From assembly GCA_012845835.1 (NCBI GenBank), contig JABAKD010000029.1, forward strand, positions 12,074,524 through 12,138,523: a stretch of 64,000 nucleotides of DNA, given 5' to 3'. The DNA comes from Undaria pinnatifida. Its lineage: Eukaryota; Sar; Phaeophyceae; Laminariales; Alariaceae. The notes beneath the pieces were generated by a model. It ran no database searches. It was not told the origin of the DNA and saw nothing but the letters and a program-made list of their open reading frames with translations. Made by a program: the position numbers and the translations under genes. The stretch's first letter is position 1. Each line of letters opens with the position of its first letter. Below are positions 20,462-30,790 of this stretch, in pieces.

Positions 20462-21896
20462 GTGCTCGAGACGCCGCCGACACCACGAGATCGAACCGGG
20501 CCAGTACACAAGCTTGCACAAGCCGACACAACGGCATCCGGCAAGCCCCACCCGCTCCCTCTTCATGCTGACCTCACCCATGCATCAGAAGGGGCTGGAG
20601 CATCGAATACGGCCTCCTCGTCGTGCATTGGGGGGAAAGTCGTCTGCACGTTCTGTTCCAAGGAGATTCTGGTGTCAAGAATGCGGCTTCATGTTGCGGG
20701 GCACATCCTTGACAAGGTGGGCTGTGCATTCAATTTAATCCAATACTCTATGTATGTAGTCTAGACTAGTGGTTGATCATAGCCATCGTTTGCTGCAATC
20801 TCAGAATCTTCGAACGTGCAATACACGGAACGCGTCGGAGTTCCTGACCTACATTCCGTACTGCGTTCCGTACACCAATCACGCAGGGCTTGATGGGGAG
20901 CGGCACGTGTGGATTCTGCGGCCGAAACGACGGCTGTAAGTCCTGGGTGCACGCACCACAGACTGGCAAAGCAGCGCCGCGGATACATTCCAGATGCCAG
21001 CTCGCGCCGAGACTGGCCAAAAGCCAAGGTCCAATCGCCTCAATAACTCTGAGGTCGGCACTCCGATCCACGCCGACTTCGCCGTGCACTAATGCGCCGC
21101 TGAAGTGCATATTCTGTGATAACCACTGGGAGTGGAAATACTCTATGAATGACCACGTGGAAACACAGCACACCGGAGAAGTGAGGATGAGGAAGGATGA
21201 TTCGGTCGGCCAAGATTTCCTCAAGAGCATCGTCGTCAGCGAGGATGAGAAAACCGCTGTGAAAGTAAGCCTACAAAAGGATCTAAAAAAAAAGCGTGGA
21301 GCGCGTGGTACTCAAACAACCACGGTGATAGTCCGTGGGAAACGCAAAGGAGGGAGTACCAGAAATCCCGTAGACGACTCCGGCGCTTCGGGCGAATCAA
21401 GCGATGGCGACAGGGACGGCGATGATGGAGACGGCGAGGAGGAGGAGGAGGAGGAGGAGGAGGAGGAGGAGGAGGAGGAGGAGGAGGAGGAGGAGGAGGA
21501 GGAGGAGGAGGAGGAGGAGGAGGAGGAGGAGGACGAGGCGGGGGGGGGGGGGCGGGGGCAGCCGTGGGGCGTGCCTCTGGCGTAGCCCCAGGCCAACGCA
21601 GGACAAGTCGGGTCAGGCGGAAGAAAAGGATGTGGGGAGAAGAGGAATCGGAGGAGGAAGAGGAAGAGGAATAAGAAGAAGAGGAGGAAGAGGAAGAGGA
21701 AGAGGAAGAGAAAGAGGAAGTGGCAGAAGAAGAGAAAGTAGAATTGGAAAACGAAAACGAAGAAGAAGAGCCTTGCGGGGAGGGGGCGGGGGCGGCCGAG
21801 GGTTCGGCTGGCGGGGCTGCCTCAAATGTGATTTTAGGCGTAAGCAGTCTTGGCCGGGTTAGGTATAAGAAACGATCGTGGGAGCAAGTAGAGTGA
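20462..21896 (+). CDS. C2H2-type zinc-finger protein gene, partial model
   Basis: The first visible coding block (in frame from at least 20462, no ATG, so an upstream exon is likely) ends at 20716. A 170-bp GT-AG intron follows, and the second block opens at 20887 in matching phase. Finger 1 is C-X2-C-X11-H-X3-H (CTFCSKEILVSRMRLHVAGH). The second block has a Cys cluster CGFCGRNDGC and a finger C-X2-C-X12-H-X4-H (CIFCDNH to ETQH). A basic region and about 30 Glu codons from a GAG run follow. That frame stops at 21585, but a different frame (21675-21896) gives an acidic stretch and a basic end (GRVRYKKRSWEQVE). A short intron or a repeat-length frameshift may therefore join them. A nuclear DNA- or RNA-binding role is inferred; it could be a transposon-related zinc-finger protein. 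Confidence 0.6.
21436..21533. repeat. GAG trinucleotide array
   Basis: About 32 nearly uninterrupted GAG codons within the zinc-finger frame, encoding poly-Glu. A second, impure GAA/GAG stretch lies at 21646-21720. Confidence 0.95.
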
Positions 21897-22417
21897 GACG
21901 AGGAGAGAGGAGAGCCCTGCTTCGGGCGGGAGAGCTGATGCGGGCAGTTTCTGCAAACACCTGAAGGTGTCCGTCTATGATCGCAGGGAATATTATTATT
22001 GTTGCACGGCCGAAATCGGCCATTTTTTCATGTTTCTCCAACGGCCGATCTTAGCCGTTCGGGCAAAAAGGGGGAGGGGGGGGAAGCTTGGAGGGGAGGC
22101 GGGGGAGCAACGACAAATAGCAAGCAAGATCATCTGCTTCACTACTACCACCGTGTTGTACTGTCTGTCTGTGGCGTCCATTTAATCTAAGTTTGATACA
22201 ACATGCGTGAGGCCTTTTCCAGAAAGCAAGATTAGAACAGGACTTGACACAGCAAAACACGCTTGTGTACGGTAACAAAACCTTGCAAAAGTCCCATCCC
22301 CCGTCGATGGTGCTCCATGGTGCTTTCTTGATGACCAAAAAGCCACAAGACGACGTTAAACGGCCTCAACATTCGACGAAACTCAGGGAAAAAAAAACAT
22401 TTTTTTCGGCGTCGGAT

Positions 22418-22418
<1 letters not shown>

Positions 22419-22449
<31 letters not shown>
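22419..22449. repeat. G homopolymer
   Basis: A run of 31 G bases, followed by TAGGTAGGT. There is no gene context. Confidence 0.95.
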
Positions 22450-22450
<1 letters not shown>

Positions 22451-23680
22451 AGGTAGGTGTCCGGGATTTTTTTTTTTGTGCGCCCTTGCTTCCAGCATTT
22501 TTTTTTTCAAAAGAAGCGAGTTTTTCATTTTTTCATTATTTCTTTCCACTTTTTTTTTTGTAAGTATAGGTGGAAAAACGGGGGCGAAAATACAGCAATT
22601 GTTGGCGTTTTTTTCTGTAACTCTTGTGAAAAAATGTGAAGTCACATAGTAATAGACGAGTCGCTCCTACAAAAAAAAGCTTTTCACGTTGCTCTAAAAA
22701 AAAACAAAAAACACTTTGCTTTCTCCATTCATCCAACCAAATACCTGAACACCTACTCTTCTCCTCTCCTCTCAACACCCCTGTTGTTCATATTTTGCCA
22801 CAAGAACGCTTCCAAGGTGTCAGGACAGGATCCGAGAGTACTTTTTTCAACACGTGGTGGACCACTTTACAACTCAGACAATAACTTATCCCCCGATTGC
22901 CATGACTTTCATCTTTACCAGGCAGGCAGCGATTCAGGAACGTGGTGAAAGCTACTGAACCGAGCCGGAGGTACGGGTAGCTTCATTCGGAGCGTCGTGA
23001 CTCATGAGGTTATTACACTACCGGTCCTCTCACAAGAAAGAGCGCCATACGAATCGTAGCCTAAAAAACACGGGGAAATACGGAAATCGACAATTTTAAT
23101 ACCGAAGTTAGTGTAGGAGGTACATCCTTTCTCGAGTATGAAATCTAGCTTAAAACCAGTATACCATCCGTTTCTTGTGAGAGGATCTGTACTACTGTAT
23201 TGTTTGTGCCTCTTGAAGCGGGCCAGCTACAAAACCAATGGGCTCCTATTCATAGGTTCGCCGTTTTGGTGTACGTAGTTTAATGCAATTTGAGTAGGGA
23301 CAGCTGTATGTGCCTATTATGACCTCTCACGGGTGTGCTACAGTACTCGAGAGGGATGGCACGTGGCTGTACGTTGGAACACATACTCTCACGAACATGC
23401 AATGTGGCACACACCCACCGCATCGCAGAACAGATAAACTCTTAAAAACACGATAGTAGTGCAGTTGTCATGCATCTTGGTACGAGTACGATAACTCAAA
23501 TTGTAGATCGTCGTACTGACATTTTATTTCGAATTGAAGCTACAGGCACAATAAGCCCGTCGCCCGTGTTTGTACCATAGTCTAATCTCGCGACAACAAA
23601 CGGCACAGATCTGGTAGCACATCACACACCAAAATGCGCGTCAAGCATCTTGTACATCGCACATTTCTCACCATCCATGT
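22450..23680. other. AT-rich spacer with a small inverted-repeat element
   Basis: Poly-T stretches (22470-22560) and poly-A runs are present. At 23024-23039 (GTCCTCTCACAAGAAA) and 23171-23186 (TTTCTTGTGAGAGGAT) perfect 14-base inverted arms bound a non-coding segment of about 163 bp, possibly a small MITE. No exons were found. Confidence 0.5.
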
Positions 23681-24380
23681 TCATCGGTGCCCCCCACGTA
23701 TCGCTCCACAATGATCGCCCCGAGTTCTGGGCCTAGCATGTGCTCCATCGTGTTCATCGCGCTTGTGGATCACCACACGCACGGCCGTACAGTCGAGGCC
23801 TCGCGTTAGTGCGATACTGGTACCGGTTAGTGCGGGTTCCCGGTTTAGTGCGATGAAAATCGCTTGCCACGACCTCGTCCAACGGAATACTGGTACAGCC
23901 GGGAAAATTTGGGGAAACACCTTAGTGCGGCTACTATCCGCTGGCAAGGCACCGCGCTATGATATGGAGGGACTGCCGTGCGTATTGATCTTTTGGGTCG
24001 CCACCAGCACCGCCGTTACCTTCAGGCCGGCAGACCGACAAACACGAAAAATATCCTTCCTCGTGCCCCGCAATTGTTTTACATTCAGAAGCCGCAGTGA
24101 TGCAGTACACCTTCTACGCTAATGCTTTCTCGAGCGTGGGCTCGTTTGACCACACTCCGGGCAACTACAGCTGTCAGTCAGCGAGAAATGCTGCTCGCTC
24201 GTTGCCGTTCTTGTCGAGAACACCTGAAAATTATACACGAAAAATATAAGTTGAAGATACGAAACCGTTACTGAAAGGGTTTGTGCAGATTTGGAGGCGG
24301 TTTAAGCGGGGGGATTTCGAGACTTTTGCTCTCGCGCTGAGGTTGCAGCAAGTTTGGCAGTACTTCTCTCGCAACGGAGC
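23681..24380. other. Upstream region of the methyltransferase gene
   Basis: The block TTAGTGCG recurs at 23802, 23827, 23852 and 23920 in an otherwise unique region. There is no clear TATA box near the start codon at 24381; a promoter is expected here but not identified. Confidence 0.35.
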
Positions 24381-27300
24381 ATGATAGCTGGGCGAAAGAG
24401 CGTGCTGCAGGTGGCCGTCGTGATCGGGCTATGTCCCTTGGTGGCCGTGACGGGATTTTCTGTTTCTGTGCGATCGGGAGTGCGGGCTGCTTCTGCTAGT
24501 ACAGGTAGTGCTGTGTACGCTCTCCCATCTGACACAAGTCTCGGCAGCAGGAGACATGCATCCGCCACCACCACCACGACCATGGCGGCCACCGGAGCTA
24601 CGCCAGGCACTGCTGCTGCAACGAAGGCACCGAATTTCGGAGAGATGTTGGGAGATAAGGTTGCGTCCGCGATCGTGGGCTCTCCCATCTATCCTCTTCT
24701 CATACGGCAGGCGAAAGACACCATGAAGAAAAGCGCACAGGTGATGCTTTGCATACTACAGCTGGTATTTTACGAGCATGTGTAATTACGAGTTTGCACT
24801 CGTGGTCAGAGCGTTTGAATAAACATGCTCATGCTGCATGGTGCATGACTACGAAAGAACGGAGCCCAACGGCCAGGGTGTGCTTCGCACCCTTCCGCTT
24901 CCAGTCTCCAATCTCACAACGGCAGCAGTATCGTAAGGGCTGAGCAGACACCCACCAGTTCTCCTGTACTCTGCTGCATACGCTTCGCTTTTTTACTGCC
25001 CGCCGTGTCCTCATCTCCGTCCTGAATGACGGTTCATCTCCACCAAACGCGCTCTCATTTATCGTAGTACCAGGGACTGATGTACCTCTATAAAAAGTAA
25101 AGTAAAACATACCACTAACTTCCAAGTGCAATCCCGCTCCACAAACCCCAGATTTCCCTAGTACATTCAAATATACACGTCCAGCGGTCAAGGGTGTAAA
25201 ACCGATCGTTCCACACTAAAACCTAGCAGTTTGCAGTTCAGCGTCAGTTGGAAAATTGCCGTCGGTCAAGGGGTGGAAGTTTTGTCTCCTGACGTATTGG
25301 ATGACTCCCCTCACTGAAGCCGCCCACGTGTACAGCCCAGCCCGTGTAATGATGCATGATGCATGATTCATGATGCATGATGATTGTCGATGCTGCCACA
25401 GGTCATGATGTGAGGTCTCGCCGCCTTGTCTGAAGGTTGATCGTCGTTCTCGTGTTGCTGGTATTATATCCTCCGGAGTACATACCGACAGGACCAGATG
25501 CCTCTGTACCAGGGCCTCTGTAGCACGTATCGTGACAGTATTGCACATAACACTAGTGGTACTGCCGAAGTATGCCAGTTGCCGGCCGGTATAACGGAGA
25601 AAAAAAAAAAAGGTATGTACTACGAAAAGAACTAAAAAATAAGAGGGTGACAGTAGTAGTAAAAGTGAAGCAGCGTGTACGGTAGTACACCGGTGCCTGC
25701 AAAAGATTGGCCCGACCACAGCACGAAACAATTAACCCACGTACGAAACGATGCACCAACCAGCCAGGCACCACCCAGTGCACCGACTACCCACCCACTA
25801 CCCGCCGGCCAACCCACTACATACAGCAGTACAGCGGTGCAGCAGTTGTACATTATACCGGTGTTCGAGGGGCATTTAGTTGTTTCTCGAGTCTTGACCC
25901 AGTCAGAAACTGGGGGTGTTCGATGCGGTACGCGAGGAGCCGGGTGGGGATTTCCATTTTCTTACGATTCTGCACGTTCCTGGGGAGAGGGCGAGCCGTC
26001 CCCGGGAGAGCCTTTTCACGCTCCCCGCTCGCCGAGTTGGGAAACGTCGGCCGTTATGTCGCCAGGGACACCGAGGGGTGATGTGCGAGGCGGGCGTGGC
26101 AAGGCCGTGCGGTCGCTGGGAGCCGGGTGGCGAACGGTAGCAGCGGGTCATGCGAAATGAATACTGAAACCGAGTGTTTTAACATAATCATAATGAGACT
26201 ACTTCGACGCTACGGAAATAAATAAGGGTATCACACAATGGAGGTGCGGCCCTGTTCTTTTTTATGGAGGGCCTGTCGTAAGCGCATTGGCTCACAGAGC
26301 AATGAGTATTGGATCCTACCTAACCCTATAACCCTAACCCTAACCCTAGACTTAAAACCCCTTGGGACCCGGTCTACAGACCCAAAAGTGACGAGCGCGA
26401 TCTAGTCAAGCTCGTCTAGGAAAAAATCGAGACGGTCCGAGCATCGTCATGCCTCACGCTTGCCTCACAGCTTCCTGCGTTACAGTTGGAACCCATCTTC
26501 TACACCAGCACCAGCAGGTCGGATTGCTTCATGTGGCCGATGCTGTAATGGGCAGTTTTTTTCGTCAAGTTTTGCGTGTCGAGTTCCGAAGGGATTAACC
26601 CTTACCCCGACCCCCACGCCTTCGCTGTTCCAACATTCATTTAGAACATCGGCGTCGACTGGGATGGCGAAGTAGCGCGAATCCGAGCAGCTCGAGACTG
26701 GGACGCCGCTCTCGACGACCTCCTCCAAAACTCGGAGGTTGAGGTCCCCGATTATTACAAGAAACCGTTTCACGCCTACTCCGATGGAAACCTCTGCTGG
26801 GAGGCAGCTTGGGAGCAGCACCTCGCCTCCAAGGCCGTCGGGTGGGTGGGTGGGTGGGTGGGTGGGTGGGCGGGTGGGTGGGTGGGTGGGTGGGTGGGGT
26901 GGGTGGGTGTCTGAGTGTGTGGGTGTCTGAGTGTGTAGGTGTCTGAGTGTGTGGGTGGGTGTGGGTGGGTGGGTGGGTGGGTGGGTGGGTGGGTGTGCGT
27001 GCGTGTGTGTCGGTGTGTGGGAAGGATGTGTTCGCGTTTACTGTTTGCTTTTTTTTCAGTTTGGCATTGGTTTTGTGTGTACGCTTTGTCAGGCACTATT
27101 TCTAGAAACGTTGTTTGACCGTCAACAGTGTTTTCATCGCAACAGCTCCAAGTACGCAACGTATATAATAATGCCTATTCACTCGAAACACGCGCAGCGG
27201 CGTCTATTCCACATTCCATTATAACGAGAATCAGAGAGATTTACACACCTTAAGTAAGGTCCCATCGCCCCCCCTCCCCGCTCTCTAACGTCTCAAACAG

Positions 27301-30300
27301 AGTGAGGAACTTTCCGGACGATGCGCAGCAAGGCGAACACCTGCTGCGCTCCCAGTACGAGGACCAGATGAAGCGGCTGGGAGTGCTGGTGGACGATGGT
27401 GGCCTCGTGGTGGACTTGGGGTGTGGGTCGGGCACAAGTACGAGGTCCGTTAGTTTCAGCGGTGGAAACGATACCTAAGGAGCTACGGTGCGCGACACCA
27501 ACTAACCCTTGTTCTGGCGTTGCTATACTCGAAGCTGGGTTGCTAAATCCATCATCACCCCCCTCCCATTCAAGCAGTGGTGGATGCTGTAATCGACGCT
27601 TTCTGTTGCCGTTGAGTTCTTATGACGTCTAGAAGCAAGGCATAATCTATGGTCATACGACTACACGGCCATGCACAAACTGAGCCCCCCCCCGCCCCCC
27701 CCATTTAAGCAGTGGCCGATGGTGTAGTCGACGCTTTCTGTTGCGGTTGAGTTCCTCTAATTCCTAAAATAAGCTAGACGTAAGTTCGTTTTTTCTTGCG
27801 TGCTATCATATTTAGAAGCGGAAAATAACTTCATTCTTTTTTGTCCCGTGCTACGATAGGGCGGGCACTGTAACATTTTTTCGGCTGTATTGTAGCACTA
27901 AATTTTTTGAGCTGTGACGACGGGGCTTCTTTACCCAAAATGGTTGACGTGAATGATGCAATGGTTGACGTGGTCAATTTGCTCTTGCACTGTTGCTTTG
28001 CGACATGTCACATGTCACATGCAGCTTGCAAATGCGAGACGAAATCGTCGATATCACAGCCTTGTTGTATTGTATTTTGTTGTTGTTATAATAATTGGTT
28101 TTATTATTTTGGTTTTACTATACCTAGGCGATGGAATTCTTCGTCGGCTTGGGCTTTTAACTTTTTTGCTCCACCAACTTGTATGGGGTGAGGCATGTGT
28201 GGACCTCCTCACCCGAGGAGCCTCAAGAAAAAAAATGGCGCGACTCTGCAGTGCCATACTTGTGGGCCAAAAAGTGCCGCCAGTATCGTGGCCCGCGTCC
28301 TCAGCGCGGCGGAAATAACTACCAGGTAGTGAGCTACAGCATTCATGCTGATAGTGCAACGTCACACCACCTAGCATTTTTGGCACTGCGCAAGAAATAC
28401 CACACTGATTCGAACACTGAGGGTGCAGTTATATGGTACGGGGATTGAGAAGCTCTTGCTTTGGGGCCGGTAGGCGAAAATTCGTGTTCAAGGCGGGGGT
28501 GTGTCCTGCTTTAATTTCAAACATTAAAAAACAACGTATTTTATTACAGTTCGCCGTCTTCGCTCCTTGCCGGTGAATGGCACTCGCGCTTTGCCAACAC
28601 CCGCTTGGCAATAGACTCTTCGCCCCCCCCTCTTGCGGTTGTGGCGATCGGGTATCTCCTAGCACCAGAGGGGAACACAAGCCTCCCTGCTTACATGGAG
28701 ACCCCGGGATCTAAATACGACGAGGGTCTCGTACAGCCAGAAATTGTAAACCAAACAAGAACGGTCAGGGCTACTTGTAACATTAATAGGATGAGCTAAC
28801 CCCCCCCCCCCCTGTGTCGTTTCGTCTAACAGGTATCTGGCGAAGCAGTTCCCGACTGCGGGTAAGGTGCTGGGCTTCGATCTGTCCGCACACATGCTGC
28901 TGACGGGACGCTTCATGCTGGAAGAGAACGAGGCGAGTCGTTTGTTGCCCTTTTGTACCGGGATATCCGTCAATTTTTGACGTGTTGCCACGCAGTTTGC
29001 AAAGATGAGTATCGACCTTTCAAGTGGTCGAACTCGTAACTGACGTATTTGGAAATATTTTGTAGAACTAATACCGTGGTCGTCGTTGACCTTTGCATCA
29101 TGATAAGTGTACTTTCCCACGTCGCCCCATCCCACCCTACCCCACCCCACCGCTTCCCCTAGCGCTAGCCGTTTTGGCGCTGCCGTTGCTCTGCAGCGAT
29201 GACCGATCCTCACGATGAGCGGCCACAACCTGCAATGTGTATTTGGCCTCTGCCCCATGTCGGTGTTCTCTGACTTGGTCCTTTTTTTATCTCCGGGTCT
29301 GACACAGGACGCGGACTCTAGGGTGGAGCTAGTTTACGGAGACGCCGCGAAGACGGAGCTGCCCGACAATAGCGCTTCCGTTGTTTCACTGTGCCTGGTT
29401 GTGCACGAGCTGTCGAGAGATGCGAGGAAGGAGGTGAGGAGGCGAGGGGCGTGCGTGCGTTTCCCCAATTTTGTTTTTCGCAATCCCGCCTCTGTGCTTT
29501 CCCGTTTCTGTGCTTTCCGTGGACCCTGGACCCTTGCTAGCACTTTTTAGCTGACAAACGAGGAACCACTCGAAATCGTTGAAATGCCGTTTTTGATTTG
29601 CACAGATATTTACGTTTTTGTTTTGCTTTTTTTCTTTCAGAGATGGGCCATGACATTGTCTGGTTGCACTTTTCAAATGTCTTGAAGCCAGGCTGAGGGT
29701 GAATGATAAGAGCTCCCCCGCCAATGGAAACGCCTCGCCTTAGGGTGAGGAGGGAGGGGGGCACGCACCATCCCGTTTTTTTCGGCTTTCCTATTGCTGT
29801 GCTTGTTCCTCCTCGTATGCTCCGTTTCTATGGTCGTACCTCGCTGCTTGTACATCGTACCTTGGTATATGGTTAGCTCTCTCTTTCTCCTCGAGCGCCC
29901 TGCGCGGTTATCCTGCAAGCGGCGTCTGGTAACGTCTCTTTTCACATGTGCCGTCCTATCCCCTCTCTCAGACCTTGCCTCGCGGTTGACTTGCAGCGTG
30001 AAGAAGATCGCGCCCTTTCTCCGTCTCCGCCCCCACTTTTGAGGTCAACCTGCTGATCGTGCTTGACACTCTCCTTTGACCTCTTTTGTAAGGAAAAAAA
30101 TCAAAACGCGTCTTGTATCGTACCCCGTCCCTCTCCAACCTCTCAGATAATGGCGGAGGCGTGCCGAATACTTCGACCTGGCGGGTCGCTGTCCATCATG
30201 GAGATGGATCCCTCAGCCCCAGGTTATGTCAAGCTTAGGAAGAACCCGGTGAGGATTTTTTTTGTTCTTGTTCTCGCTCCAAAAATACTGTAGTTTCTTG

Positions 30301-30707
30301 CTTGCGCTCCCAAAACACTTGTTTTTTTTGTCTTGTTCTCCTTTTGAAAACGATGTTTTTGTTTTTTTCGTTCCAACAATAGCGCTCTTCTCGGTTCCAA
30401 AATCAGGTTGTTTCTGTTTTTGTCCAAAGCGTAGTGTTGCTCTTAGTTTCGTCCCAGACATGGTGTATATAGAGTAGACTATTTATTGTTTACGTTGGTT
30501 AGGGTTAGGGTTCGGGTTGGGGTTAGGCTGTACTTTGGTTCGTTGTCGCCTGTGAAGCGCCGTTTTCAGCCAATGATGAGTCCTGAAATATACGGTATGT
30601 ATAGATATGCTTTTGGTTGGTTGTGTCGGAAGGACGTGCTAGTAATAGTATCAATAGCTAATATCTGGTGATTGTACGTGGTAGAATAGGTTGATGGTGT
30701 CGGTGTT

Positions 30708-30790
<83 letters not shown>

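Noticed and set aside
21312-21606. Poly-Ser and poly-Leu minus-strand frames
   Set aside because: Antisense readings of the GAG array in the zinc-finger gene.
26480-26821. 113-codon minus-strand frame in the methyltransferase region
   Set aside because: It is the antisense shadow of methyltransferase exon 2, whose plus-strand reading is conserved and splice-supported.
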